Below, in pieces: positions 29,171 through 38,859 of a stretch of 64,000 bases of DNA; the first letter of the stretch is position 1; the number at the start of each line of letters is the position of its first letter. Source of the DNA: Dyella sp. OK004 (GTDB lineage: Bacteria > Pseudomonadota > Gammaproteobacteria > Xanthomonadales > Rhodanobacteraceae); the NCBI RefSeq assembly GCF_900114495.1, contig NZ_FOZI01000003.1, forward strand, positions 186,001 through 250,000. The letters run 5' to 3'. The notes below the pieces were generated by a model. The model saw only the letters and a program-made list of their open reading frames with translations, was not told the DNA's origin and made no database searches. A program made the position numbers and the translations under genes.

Positions 29171-32008
29171 TTATTCTGCCGCGTGGTCGGTGCCGATCGG
29201 CGCGACCAGCGCCTGTTCGACGAGCGCCGCCTGTTCGGCGACGTGGGTATTGAGGTGCCCTGCAGCCGGTGCCGGCGAGCGTGCGCGCCCCGCGTAGGAG
29301 AGGCTTTGCTTGCTGTTGATGCAGGCCTGCAGGTGATGACGGATCTGGAACCAGGCGCCCTGGTTCATCGGTTCTTCCTGGCACCAGATCACTTCCTTGA
29401 CGGAAGGGAACTTCTCCAGTTCGGCCGTGACTTCCGGACGCGGGAACGGATACAGCTGCTCGACGCGCACGATGGCGACATCGGTCAGGCCACGCTTCTC
29501 GGCGGCCTCCAGCAGGTCGTAGTAAACCTTGCCCGAACACAACACCACGCGCTTGACCTTCTTGGCCGCCAGTTCGCGATGCTCCGGGATCACCAACTGG
29601 AAGCTGCCGGTGGCGAGCTCGTCCAGCGTGGAGGTGGCCAGCTTGTGGCGCAGCAGCGACTTCGGCGTCATCACGATCAGCGGCTTGCGCGTCGGGCGCA
29701 CCATCTGGCGGCGGATCATGTGGAAAGCCTGGGCCGGCGTGGTCGGCACGCAGACCTGCATGTTGTCCAGCGCGCACAGCTGCAGGAAGCGCTCGAGGCG
29801 GGCGGAGGAATGCTCCGGCCCCTGGCCTTCATAACCGTGCGGCAGGAACAGCGCGAGACCGCACAGGCGGTTCCACTTCGCTTCGCCCGAGCTGATGAAC
29901 TGGTCGATCACCACCTGCGCGCCGTTGGCGAAGTCGCCGAACTGGCCTTCCCAGATATGCAGGGTGTACGGGTCGGTGGTGGAGTGGCCGTACTCGAATG
30001 CCATCACCGCTTCTTCGCTGAGCAGCGAGTCGATAACTTCGACGTCGGCATTGGCGCGCACGTTGGCGAGCGGCATGTAGGTGCGGCCGTCCTTCTGGTC
30101 ATGCAGTACGGCATGACGATGGAAGAACGTGCCGCGGCCGCAGTCCTGGCCGACCAGACGCAGGTTGTAGTCCTGATCGATGAGCGTGGCGTAGGCCAGG
30201 TTTTCGGCGAAGCCCCAGTCACCCGGCAGCTCGCCCGCCGCCATCTTGCGGCGGTCGTCATAGATCTTGGCCACGCGCGACTGCAGCGTGATGTCCTTGG
30301 GCACATCGAGCAACTGGTTGGCCAGCTCCACCAGCCGTGCCTTCGGCACGCCGGTGTCGGTCTGGGTGGACAACTTGCCGCCGATGAACTGGTTCCAGTC
30401 AACCTCGATGTCCTTGACCAGCGCACTGGTCAGCTCGGTCATCGGATTGCCGGCCTCGAGACGCTGGCGATAGTCGTCGACCATCTTCTGGCCGTCGCCG
30501 TCGGCGATCACGCCTTCCTTCACCAGCTGCTGCGCGTACAGGTCGCGGGTGGTGGGACGGGCGCGGATGATCTGATACATCACCGGCTGGGTCGCGGCCG
30601 GCTCGTCGGCTTCGTTATGGCCGTGGCGGCGATAGCAGACCAGGTCGATCACCACGTCCTTGCGGAACTGCTTGCGGAAGTCATAAGCCAGGCGGGTGGC
30701 CTGGATCACCGCTTCCGGATCATCGCCATTTACATGGAACACCGGCGCATTGACCATCTTGGCCAGGTCGGTGCAGTACAGCGTGGAGCGGGCGTCCTGC
30801 GGATTGGACGTGGTGAAGCCCACCTGGTTGTTCACCACGATGTGCAGGCTGCCGCCGGTCTTGAAACCGCGCGCCTGCGACATGTTGAACAGCTCCATGT
30901 TCACGCCCTGGCCGGCCAGCGCGGCATCGCCGTGCACAATCACAGCCATCGACTGCTGGCGCTCGGTGTCGCGGCGGCGGATTTGTCGCGCATGCACCGA
31001 GCCGGCGACCACCGGGTTGACGATTTCCAGATGCGACGGGTTGAAGGCCAGCGCGACGTGGGTGCCGCCGTTCGGCGTCTTGACGTCGGCGGAGAAGCCC
31101 ATGTGGTACTTCACGTCGCCCGAGTGCGCCGGATCGTCCGGATGCTCGAACTTGCCTTCGAATTCGTTGAACAGCGTTTTCGGCGGCTTGCCCAGGATGT
31201 TGACCAGCACATTGAGGCGGCCACGGTGGGCCATGCCGATCACCACTTCCTTGATGCCGTTGTCGCCAGCGAAGCGAACCACGTCATCGACCATCGGGAT
31301 CAGGCTGTCGCCGCCTTCCAGCGAGAAGCGCTTCTGGCCGACGTACTTGGTGTGCAGGTAGCGCTCCAGGCCCTCGGCGGAGGTCAGCTCGGCAAGCACG
31401 CGCTGCTTGCCGGCCTTGTCCAGCCCGGCGCTGCCGTTGGCTTTTTCGAGGCGCGAGTACAGCCAGTTGCGCTGCTCATGGTTGCTGATGTGCATGAACT
31501 CGACGCCAAGGGTGTTGGTGTACACCTTCTTGAGTCGGGCCAGCAGCTCGCGCAGCTTCAGGCGCTGGCCACCGCCGGCGTAGTTGCCGCAGTCGAACTC
31601 GGTATCGAGGTCGGACTCGCTCAGGCCATGGAAGGCCAGGCCGAGGTCCGGCGCCGGCAGCTTCTCACTCAGGCCCAGCGGATCAAGGTCTGCGGCCAGG
31701 TGGCCGCGCGAACGGTAGGCGGTAAGGATGCGCAGCACCGCGGCCTGCTTGCGGGCGTGGGCATCGTCCACGGGAGCACCAGCGGCGGGGCCGCGCTGCT
31801 TCTGGGCGGCCTCAATACGCGCAATGGCCGCAGAGTGGGGAACGTCCCCCGACTCGCGGCCCTTGAAGGTCTCGAAGTACTTGCTCCATTCGGTGGGAAC
31901 CGACGAAGTGTCGGCCAACCAGGATTCATACAGTTGCTCGACGTAATCGGCATTGCCGCCGGCGAGTTGGGACGAATCAAAGAACTCGCGAATCAGATTT
32001 GTGCTCAC
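29171..32008 (-). CDS. sucA: 2-oxoglutarate dehydrogenase E1
   Basis: A 945-residue thiamine-diphosphate enzyme that decarboxylates 2-oxoglutarate and passes the succinyl group to E2. An N-terminal segment of SucA type (FFDSSQLAGGNADYVEQLYESW) precedes the thiamine-binding region with MAHRGRLNVLVN, GDAALAGQG and VCYRRHGHNEADEPA, and the transketolase-like C-terminal half. GTG is the first codon (start at 32008). A promoter with a consensus -10 lies about 90 bases upstream. Confidence 0.97.
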   Translation of the reverse strand: MSTNLIREFFDSSQLAGGNADYVEQLYESWLADTSSVPTEWSKYFETFKGRESGDVPHSAAIARIEAAQKQRGPAAGAPVDDAHARKQAAVLRILTAYRSRGHLAADLDPLGLSEKLPAPDLGLAFHGLSESDLDTEFDCGNYAGGGQRLKLRELLARLKKVYTNTLGVEFMHISNHEQRNWLYSRLEKANGSAGLDKAGKQRVLAELTSAEGLERYLHTKYVGQKRFSLEGGDSLIPMVDDVVRFAGDNGIKEVVIGMAHRGRLNVLVNILGKPPKTLFNEFEGKFEHPDDPAHSGDVKYHMGFSADVKTPNGGTHVALAFNPSHLEIVNPVVAGSVHARQIRRRDTERQQSMAVIVHGDAALAGQGVNMELFNMSQARGFKTGGSLHIVVNNQVGFTTSNPQDARSTLYCTDLAKMVNAPVFHVNGDDPEAVIQATRLAYDFRKQFRKDVVIDLVCYRRHGHNEADEPAATQPVMYQIIRARPTTRDLYAQQLVKEGVIADGDGQKMVDDYRQRLEAGNPMTELTSALVKDIEVDWNQFIGGKLSTQTDTGVPKARLVELANQLLDVPKDITLQSRVAKIYDDRRKMAAGELPGDWGFAENLAYATLIDQDYNLRLVGQDCGRGTFFHRHAVLHDQKDGRTYMPLANVRANADVEVIDSLLSEEAVMAFEYGHSTTDPYTLHIWEGQFGDFANGAQVVIDQFISSGEAKWNRLCGLALFLPHGYEGQGPEHSSARLERFLQLCALDNMQVCVPTTPAQAFHMIRRQMVRPTRKPLIVMTPKSLLRHKLATSTLDELATGSFQLVIPEHRELAAKKVKRVVLCSGKVYYDLLEAAEKRGLTDVAIVRVEQLYPFPRPEVTAELEKFPSVKEVIWCQEEPMNQGAWFQIRHHLQACINSKQSLSYAGRARSPAPAAGHLNTHVAEQAALVEQALVAPIGTDHAAE

Positions 32009-32093
32009 GTCACCACCGGTGAGGGAAGGTAGGCCTGCAGCTATCTACCAGGGCAGTGTCGACCCAGGCGGATAGCGGGGAAAAATCCCGTTA

Positions 32094-32124
32094 ATTATAG
32101 CCCCGGGGTGCTGCGACGCGGCAA
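32094..32124 (-). promoter_or_regulatory. Promoter of the sucA-sucB-lpd operon
   Basis: On the minus strand TTGCCG (complement of 32119-32124) and a perfect TATAAT (complement of 32094-32099) are separated by 19 bases, a slightly long spacer. Transcription would begin near 32087, giving a leader of about 80 bases. Confidence 0.6.
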
Positions 32125-32276
32125 CCCAGGAAACGCGATTGAAGTGGGGTTGATGCGCAATATTTCGAGAGTCGGGGTACCGACCATCGTCGTAGAGGCT
32201 TCATTCGCAGGGTTTGTCCGGGGATTTCGCAGCGGCTCACCGGTGTGCGCCGACCGATCCGGCGTTCAGCCGCCTC

Positions 32277-33221
32277 TTAGATATCGAGCGGCTGCAAGGC
32301 GGTCGCACGCTCGGCGCGCTCCCATACCTCATTGAAATGCTGTTGCAGCGGTGCCTGCCCGGCGCGGTCATGGGCGGATGCGCGCCCCTGAGGCCGTCCC
32401 GCGTCCGGCTGAAACAGATAGCCGCCGCTATCCGTAAGCAGGTAGGCCGATCCATAAGCCAGGTCGAGTTCTTCCAGCGGGGTGCGGACCAGTACCCCGC
32501 TGGGCAGCCGCTGCGCCAGCGCCACCAGCCGATGGCTGTCGCGCAGCGCGGCGGCTGGGTCGTGCAGCAGTACGCGGATTTCCGCACCGCGGCCGGAGGT
32601 GGCGATGCGCCGCAACTGGTCCAGCTCGGCGGCAGAGCTATACATGTCAGAAGGCAGAGTTGGCTGGTAGATCATCAGCCGGTACCTGGCCTCGCGCAGC
32701 AGGGCGAGGCGGGTATCGGCCTGCTCGCTACGATTGCTGGCGGGCAAGCTTTCCGTCACGGGTTGGGCAGGGCGCTCGGCAGCGGCGAGCGCCAGGGTCA
32801 TGTGCCGATGCGGAATGCCCGCATCGTCGAACACCTCGCCGTGCGCCACAAAGCCTTCGCGCTCATAGAAACCGATGGCGGTCACCTGCGCATCGAGCGA
32901 AACCTCGGTCCAGCCCAGCGCGCGGGCGCGACCGACCAGTTCGCGCAACAGCGCGACGCCCACGCCAGTGCCGCGCCAGGGTTGCCGCACCGCCATGCGT
33001 CCGATCTTGTGCAGCGGGGTCAGCCGGCCGCAGCCGATCGGCTGGCCTGAGGCATCGCGGGCCAGTACGTGGGAGGAAGGCTCGTCCAGCTCATCCCATT
33101 CCAGCGCTTCAGGGACGCGTTGCTCGTGCACAAAGACTTCCAGCCGGATCTCGCGCAAAGCCTCGCGGTCCCGCTCACGGGTCCAGTCGGCGCGTTCCAG
33201 GTGGAAGTCCTGCAGGTTCAT
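32277..33221 (-). CDS. GNAT acetyltransferase fused to a PLD-like (DUF7931-type) domain
   Basis: A 314-residue two-part protein. Residues 1-150 form an ElaA/YjcF-type GNAT domain (LREIRLEVFVHEQRVPEALEWD, then RMAVRQPWRGTGVGVALL for acetyl-CoA and AIGFYEREGFVAHGEVFDDAGIPH). Residues about 165-314 (LLREARYRLMIYQPTL..., with LLHDPAAALRDSHRLVALAQRL) look like the single-HKD-less, phospholipase-D-like region seen as DUF7931 in this order; this domain name is from memory. The start overlaps the end of the RoxA gene by four bases, so it is translated after it. Confidence 0.85.
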   Translation of the reverse strand: MNLQDFHLERADWTRERDREALREIRLEVFVHEQRVPEALEWDELDEPSSHVLARDASGQPIGCGRLTPLHKIGRMAVRQPWRGTGVGVALLRELVGRARALGWTEVSLDAQVTAIGFYEREGFVAHGEVFDDAGIPHRHMTLALAAAERPAQPVTESLPASNRSEQADTRLALLREARYRLMIYQPTLPSDMYSSAAELDQLRRIATSGRGAEIRVLLHDPAAALRDSHRLVALAQRLPSGVLVRTPLEELDLAYGSAYLLTDSGGYLFQPDAGRPQGRASAHDRAGQAPLQQHFNEVWERAERATALQPLDI

Positions 33222-34411
33222 CGGCGGCGGGCCTTCTGCGGCAGCCAGTGACCGTCGTTGACCAGCGACAGCAGCAAGGCCAGTTCAGTGGCGGCGGGAA
33301 GCTTGGCGAAACTGACGACGCGCTGCTCGCACAACTGCTCAGCCAGCGCGGCAGGCGCGGGATAGGCATGGCCGCTGACAAACAGCGTGGCGCCCGCCTT
33401 GGTCTTGGCCCAAGCCAGTCGCGCCCAGGGATGGCGCAGCAGTTGGGCGCCGCCGTCAAGCAGCTTGCGCAGGGCGGCCTCGGTCATCGGCTTTTCGGGA
33501 TGCGCGGGTACCTGCGCATTGCGGTAGCGGGTGATGAAGCGGCCGAACCAGTCAGTGAGCAGGGCGTCGTCCAGGGCGGCGGCGAACGGCAGCGCCTGCT
33601 TGAGACGGGCCACGGCGGCGCGATCGATCTCGCCAGCGGACTTGGCCGGCTTGAGATCGGCATCGTCATAGCGCAACTCATCCGGCAGGCGTTCGGCCAG
33701 GTAATCGGCCAGGTCGCCGGTCAGCTCGGCGCGCGAGGGTGCGCGCATGCCCACCGAGAAGGTCATGCAGGGACCACCGAAGGCGGTGCCGTCATGTGGC
33801 ACGCCGGGCGGCAGGTACAGCATGTCGCCGGGTTCCAGCAGCCATTCGTGGGTGGGCTCGAAGTGCTTGAGCTGCTTCAGCTCCACGTCGTCACGGAAAT
33901 CCTTCGGCGCGGCCGGATCGTCGCTGATCCCCCAGTGCCGCTGGCCCAGGCCCTGCAGCAGGAACACGTCGTACTGGTCCACATGGGCGCCGACGCCACC
34001 ACCGGGTTCGGCGTAGGAAATCATGATGTCGTCCACGCGCCAGCTGGGCAGGAAGCGGAAGGCTTCGAGCAGGGCGGCCACGTCGGCATCCCACTTGTCC
34101 ACGTCCTGCACCAGCAAGGTCCAGTTGCTGTCGGGGGTTTTGGTGAAGTCGTCCTCGCTCAGCGGGCCGGTCTTCACCTGCCAGCGGTCTCGCTTCTCGT
34201 CATGGACGATCAGGCGCGACAGGGCCGCTTCCTCGCAGGCCAGGCCAGCCAGGTCGTTTGGCTCGATCGGGGGGATGAAGCCCGGGAAGGCGTTACGGAT
34301 CAGCAACGGGCGTTTCTGCCAGTAGTCGCTGAGGAACTGTGCCGGGCTCATGCCCAGGGGCTGCCGGGCCGAGCCGCGGACTTCGATGGGGAGGGGGCGA
34401 GTTTTGGTCAT
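33218..34411 (-). CDS. roxA: Cupin/JmjC ribosomal oxygenase, RoxA (YcfD) type
   Basis: A 397-residue 2-oxoglutarate- and iron-dependent oxygenase. Metal ligands are H143 and D145 (GAHVDQYD) and H206 (PPGVPHDG). The characterised family member YcfD/RoxA hydroxylates an arginine of ribosomal protein L16; substrate here is by homology. The C-terminal winged-helix-like part is also present. ATG at 34411 gives MTKTRPLPIEV; the open frame further upstream crosses the divergent cysJ gene and is not credible. It is the first gene of a two-gene operon with the GNAT fusion. Confidence 0.92.
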   Translation of the reverse strand: MTKTRPLPIEVRGSARQPLGMSPAQFLSDYWQKRPLLIRNAFPGFIPPIEPNDLAGLACEEAALSRLIVHDEKRDRWQVKTGPLSEDDFTKTPDSNWTLLVQDVDKWDADVAALLEAFRFLPSWRVDDIMISYAEPGGGVGAHVDQYDVFLLQGLGQRHWGISDDPAAPKDFRDDVELKQLKHFEPTHEWLLEPGDMLYLPPGVPHDGTAFGGPCMTFSVGMRAPSRAELTGDLADYLAERLPDELRYDDADLKPAKSAGEIDRAAVARLKQALPFAAALDDALLTDWFGRFITRYRNAQVPAHPEKPMTEAALRKLLDGGAQLLRHPWARLAWAKTKAGATLFVSGHAYPAPAALAEQLCEQRVVSFAKLPAATELALLLSLVNDGHWLPQKARRR

Positions 34412-34600
34412 CCGGCCATTGTAAGCGCAGCCGCCGCCTGGGGCGGTTCGGGGCCATATCGCAAGCCCGGCGAAGGGTGGGCGCTTAACCTGGAAATAAT
34501 GGATCGGACATGTGCATATGGCGATACATCCTTTCATAAGCATGGAGCGATAAACGTATCTTTGGGCGTATAGGCGGATAGACGTCCAAAGGAAGCATCG

Positions 34601-36403
34601 GTGAACGCAGTCGTTTCCCCCGCGCCGGCCCCCGTGCCGCTGCCGGAAGATAAGGCCCGGCAACTGGACCGGCTGCTCGACGGGCTGGCGCCCCATCAGT
34701 TGTACTGGGTCGCGGCGCACAGCGCGGCGTTGGCCGCGCGCCTGCCGCTGGCTACCGCGCCGAAAGCCGAGACCGCTGCCAGTGAGCGGGTCACCGTGCT
34801 CTACGGCAGCCAGACCGGCAATGCCCGACGCATCGCCGAACAGCTGGGCAAGCGCCTCGAAGCCGCCGGCCTGGCCGTGCGCCTGGTGCGCGCCGACGCC
34901 TACCCACAGCGCGAGCTGGCGCAGGAGCGCTACCTGGCGGTGGTGATCAGTACGCAGGGCGAGGGTGAGCCGCCGGACGACGCGCGCGGCCTGGTCGAAT
35001 TCATCGCCGGACGGCGCGCGCCGCGCCTGCCGTCATTGCAGTTCACCGTGCTCGGCCTGGGCGATTCCAGTTACCCGCAGTTCTGCGCCATCGGCCGCCA
35101 ACTCGACGAGCGCCTGGCGGAACTGGGCGGCACCCGCCTCGTCGCGCTGGGCGAGGCCGACGTGGACATCGATGCGGTCGCTGCGCCGTGGACAAATAAA
35201 GTGCTGGAGCGTGCGGGCGAGGTGGTGGCAAAGGCGCCATCCCCAGCTGTGCGCGTGCCCAACCTGCAGGCGGTGCCCAGCCGCATCCTCCATTCGCGCG
35301 AGCAGCCCTTCGAAGCCACGGTACTGGCCAACCAGCGCATCGTGTCGCGCGACAGCGAGCGGGAAGTGCGACATCTGGAGCTGTCGCTCGAAGGCTCCGG
35401 TTTGGATTACGCGCCGGGCGACGCACTGGGCGTTTGGCCGCAGAACCCGTCCGCCCTGGTGCGGCAATGGCTGGAGGTGCTGCGACTGGATGGCGACACG
35501 GAAGTAAGCCACGAGGGACGCAGCCTGCCTTTAACACGCTGGCTGGGCAGTGAGCGCGAGCTGACCCGCCCGACCCGTAGCTTCGTCGCCGCCCACGCCG
35601 CGACCAGCGGCAGCGACGATCTGACTCACGTGCTGCAACCGGAGCGCGCAGCGGAGTTCGCCCGTCTGCTCGCCGAGTACCAACCGATCGACTTGCTGCG
35701 CCGTTATCGCGGCGCGTGGACGGCCGATGCACTGGTGGCGGCGCTGCGTCCGCTTACACCACGTCTGTATTCCATCGCGTCGAGTACCAAGGTGGTAGGC
35801 GAGGAAGTGCATCTCACGGTTGCCACGGTGGACTACCGCGCGCACGGCGAGCCGCACTGGGGTGCCGCTTCTTCTTTCCTGGCCGCCAGCGATGAAGACA
35901 CTCGCGTTCCCGTCTTTATCGAACCGAACGAGCGCTTCCGGCTGCCCGCGGATCCTTCGCGCGACATCATCATGATCGGCCCCGGCACCGGCGTGGCGCC
36001 GTTTCGCGCCTTCGTCCAGGAGCGTCGCGAGATCGCGGCGAGCGGGCGCAACTGGCTGCTCTTCGGCAATCGCCATTTCAATCTGGATTTTCTCTACCAG
36101 CTCGAGTGGCAGGACGCGATCAAACAGGGCGCCTTGCATCGACTGGATCTGGCCTTCTCCCGCGACGAGGCCGACAAGGTCTACGTGCAACACCGTCTGC
36201 GCGAACACGGTCGCGAGCTCTATGCATGGCTCAAGGATGGCGCACATCTCTACGTTTGCGGCGACGCCACCCACATGGCCAAGGACGTGCATGCCGCGCT
36301 GATCGACGTTGCCGTCACCCACGGCGGCCAATCCCCGGAAGACGCCAAAGCCTGGCTCGCCGACCTTCTGCAACAAGGGCGTTACGCCCGAGACGTGTAC
36401 TGA
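34601..36403 (+). CDS. cysJ: Sulfite reductase flavoprotein subunit
   Basis: A 600-residue diflavin reductase passing electrons from NADPH to CysI. It has an FMN flavodoxin domain (about 65-205, [18 protein letters not shown]), an FAD-binding FNR-type domain with RLYSIASS near residue 388, and an NADPH domain ([30 protein letters not shown], terminal RYARDVY). GTG at 34601 follows AAGGAAG. It is the first gene of cysJ-cysI-cysH-sat/cysC; cysI starts one base after its stop. Confidence 0.97.
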   Translation: MNAVVSPAPAPVPLPEDKARQLDRLLDGLAPHQLYWVAAHSAALAARLPLATAPKAETAASERVTVLYGSQTGNARRIAEQLGKRLEAAGLAVRLVRADAYPQRELAQERYLAVVISTQGEGEPPDDARGLVEFIAGRRAPRLPSLQFTVLGLGDSSYPQFCAIGRQLDERLAELGGTRLVALGEADVDIDAVAAPWTNKVLERAGEVVAKAPSPAVRVPNLQAVPSRILHSREQPFEATVLANQRIVSRDSEREVRHLELSLEGSGLDYAPGDALGVWPQNPSALVRQWLEVLRLDGDTEVSHEGRSLPLTRWLGSERELTRPTRSFVAAHAATSGSDDLTHVLQPERAAEFARLLAEYQPIDLLRRYRGAWTADALVAALRPLTPRLYSIASSTKVVGEEVHLTVATVDYRAHGEPHWGAASSFLAASDEDTRVPVFIEPNERFRLPADPSRDIIMIGPGTGVAPFRAFVQERREIAASGRNWLLFGNRHFNLDFLYQLEWQDAIKQGALHRLDLAFSRDEADKVYVQHRLREHGRELYAWLKDGAHLYVCGDATHMAKDVHAALIDVAVTHGGQSPEDAKAWLADLLQQGRYARDVY

Positions 36404-36404
36404 T

Positions 36405-38099
36405 ATGAGCAGCCCGCTTTCCGATTTCGAACGCATCAAGGCCGACAGCCGCTTTCTGCGCGGCACGATTGCCGAAGGCCTGCGTGACCCGGTTACTGGT
36501 GCGATCAGCGACGACGACGGCAAGCTGCTCAAGTTTCACGGCAGCTATCAGCAGGACGACCGCGACCTGCGCGACGAGCGGCGCCGCCAGAAACTGGAGC
36601 CGGCTTACTCCTTCATGCTGCGCGCACGTCTGCCCGGCGGTGTGGTGACACCTGCGCAATGGCTGGTATTCGATCGCCTGGCGCGTGAGTACGCCAACGG
36701 CACGCTGCGCATCACCACGCGGCAGACCTTCCAGTGGCACGGCATCATCAAGCGCAAGCTCAAGCCGACTATCGCCGCCATCCACGAGGCCTTGGCCAGC
36801 ACCATCGCCGCCTGCGGAGACGTGGTGCGCAACGTGGTTAGCACGCCGAACCCGGTGGAGACCGGCGCCCATGCGGCTGCCTTCGCATGGGCGGCCAGGC
36901 TTTCCGACGGGCTGGCGCCGACCACGCGTGCTTACCACGAGATCTGGCTGGACGGCGAAGCCCTGGTCGGTGAGCCTGAGCACGAGCCGCTGTACGGCGC
37001 TACGTATCTGCCGCGCAAATTCAAGATCGGCCTGGCCATTCCGCCACTCAACGATGTAGATGTATTCGCGCAGGATCTCGGTCTGATCGCGATCATCGAG
37101 CATGGTGAGTTGCTCGGTTTCAATGTCGCCGTGGGCGGCGGCATGGGTGCGACGCATGGCGATCCCACGACGTATCCGCGCCTGGCTACAGTGATCGGTT
37201 TCGTGCCGCCGGAGCGCCTGTTCGCCACGGCAGAGGCTATCGTTGCCGTGCAGCGCGACTGGGGCAATCGCAGCGAGCGCAAGCATGCGCGCCTGAAGTA
37301 CACGCTCGACCATCGCGGCGTGGATGCTTTCAAGGCTGAGCTGGAAACGCGACTTGGTTTCGCGCTGGAAGCCGAGCGCCCGTACCGCTTCGACCATAAC
37401 GGCGATCGCTACGGCTGGACCGAGGGCCATGACGGTCGCTGGCACCTGACCTTGCAGATCGAGTCCGGTCGGTTGGCCGATGTCGGCGAGCGCCGCTGGC
37501 TGACCGGTTTGCGCGAGCTGGCCACGGTACATCAGGGCGACTTCCGCCTTACCTGCAACCAGAACGTGATCGTGGCTAACGTGCGCGACGAAGAACGCGC
37601 GCGCATCGACGAGATCGTGCGCACACATGGCCTCGATGGTTACCGCCAGCACAGCGGCATCCGTCGCCACGCCGTGGCTTGCGTCGCCTTGCCGACCTGT
37701 GGCCTTGCGATGGCCGAGGCCGAGCGCTATCTGCCGCATTTGCTGGATAAGGTAGAGGCGCTGCTCGGCGAGTACGGTTTGTCCGATGCACCGATCCTGC
37801 TGCGCATCTCCGGTTGCCCGAACGGCTGCTCGCGCCCCTATCTCGGCGAGATCGCCTTGGTCGGTCGCGGACCGGGCCGCTACGACCTGCGCCTGGCCGC
37901 GGACTTTATCGGCCAGCGGCTCAATCAGGTTTATCGGGAAAACGTGGACGAGGACACCATCCTAGCCACGCTCGATCAGCTGTTCGCCCGTTACGCCAGC
38001 GAGCGCGGGCAGGGCGAGCACTTCGGCGATTTCCTGTTGCGTACCGGTGTCGTCGCACCCGTTGCGTCGCGGCGCATTCCGGCCGAGGTGACCGTATGA
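36405..38099 (+). CDS. cysI: Sulfite reductase hemoprotein subunit
   Basis: A 564-residue siroheme and [4Fe-4S] enzyme reducing sulfite to sulfide. Cluster cysteines are C426 and C432 (CVALPTC) and C471 and C475 (SGCPNGC), the same CX5C...CX3C spacing as E. coli. Two ferrite-like repeats and RQTFQWHGI are present. Siroheme is made by CysG, encoded 4 kb downstream. The end overlaps cysH by four bases (ATGA). Confidence 0.98.
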   Translation: MSSPLSDFERIKADSRFLRGTIAEGLRDPVTGAISDDDGKLLKFHGSYQQDDRDLRDERRRQKLEPAYSFMLRARLPGGVVTPAQWLVFDRLAREYANGTLRITTRQTFQWHGIIKRKLKPTIAAIHEALASTIAACGDVVRNVVSTPNPVETGAHAAAFAWAARLSDGLAPTTRAYHEIWLDGEALVGEPEHEPLYGATYLPRKFKIGLAIPPLNDVDVFAQDLGLIAIIEHGELLGFNVAVGGGMGATHGDPTTYPRLATVIGFVPPERLFATAEAIVAVQRDWGNRSERKHARLKYTLDHRGVDAFKAELETRLGFALEAERPYRFDHNGDRYGWTEGHDGRWHLTLQIESGRLADVGERRWLTGLRELATVHQGDFRLTCNQNVIVANVRDEERARIDEIVRTHGLDGYRQHSGIRRHAVACVALPTCGLAMAEAERYLPHLLDKVEALLGEYGLSDAPILLRISGCPNGCSRPYLGEIALVGRGPGRYDLRLAADFIGQRLNQVYRENVDEDTILATLDQLFARYASERGQGEHFGDFLLRTGVVAPVASRRIPAEVTV

Positions 38100-38818
38100 G
38101 CGACGTCACGCTGGAGGAAGCGAAGCATGAGCCGAAGGCGCTGGCCGCGTTGAACGCTTGGCTAGGTGAGCAAAGCACGGAGCAGCGTGTGGCCTGGGTG
38201 CTGGAACACACGCCGGGCAATCACATGTTGTCTTCCAGCTTCGGTGCGCAGTCCGCCGTATCGCTACATCTGGTGACGCAGCAGCGTCCAGATATACCGG
38301 TGGTGCTGATTGATACCGGCTATCTGTTTTCGGAGACCTATCAGTTCATCGACGAATTGGCCACGCGGCTGTCGCTCAATCTCAAGGTCTACCGCGCTTC
38401 CCTGAGCCGGGCATGGATGGAATCACGTCACGGACGACTGTGGGAGCAGGGCGTAGACGGCCTCGATCGCTACAACCAGTTGCGCAAGGTCGAGCCGATG
38501 CAGCGCGCGCTGACCGAGCTCGGCGTCGGCAGCTGGTTCGCCGGCCTGCGCCGCCAGCAATCGCGCAGCCGCGAAAGCATCGGTTTCATCGAGCGCCGCG
38601 GCGAGCGCTGGAAATGCCACCCCATCGCGGACTGGACCGATCGCGACGTGGGCCAGTACCTGCAACGGCATGGCCTGCCGTACCACCCGCTATGGGAGCA
38701 GGGCTACATCTCCATCGGCGATACCCATACCACCCGTCGCTGGGAGCCCGGCATGGATGCCGAGGACACCCGTTTCTTCGGTCTCAAACGCGAGTGCGGA
38801 CTGCACAGCCTCGCGTAA
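38096..38818 (+). CDS. cysH: Phosphoadenylylsulfate reductase
   Basis: A 240-residue thioredoxin-dependent enzyme making sulfite from PAPS. The PP-loop segment [15 protein letters not shown] is near residue 47 and the active-site cysteine is C234 in KRECGLH. The paired cysteines that hold the iron-sulfur cluster in APS reductases are absent ([10 protein letters not shown] at that place), so the enzyme should use PAPS. That fits the downstream APS kinase domain. Translation is coupled to cysI. Confidence 0.96.
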   Translation: MSDVTLEEAKHEPKALAALNAWLGEQSTEQRVAWVLEHTPGNHMLSSSFGAQSAVSLHLVTQQRPDIPVVLIDTGYLFSETYQFIDELATRLSLNLKVYRASLSRAWMESRHGRLWEQGVDGLDRYNQLRKVEPMQRALTELGVGSWFAGLRRQQSRSRESIGFIERRGERWKCHPIADWTDRDVGQYLQRHGLPYHPLWEQGYISIGDTHTTRRWEPGMDAEDTRFFGLKRECGLHSLA

Positions 38819-38859
38819 GCCGCCCTTGTCGCTATCACCCCGATCACAAAGAAACCATC

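Noticed and set aside
27938-32032. Plus-strand open frame of 1364 codons
   Set aside because: It lies entirely antisense to sucA and sucB, whose motifs are clear. Long antisense frames are common at this GC content, and the translated product is rich in His, Arg and Gln without domains.
32660-34573. Plus-strand open frame of 637 codons
   Set aside because: Antisense to roxA and the GNAT fusion, with an Arg/Gly/Ala-rich low-complexity product.
34412-34720. Upstream extension of the RoxA reading frame
   Set aside because: It would overlap the start of cysJ and adds a non-conserved cysteine-rich leader; ATG 34411 gives the normal start.
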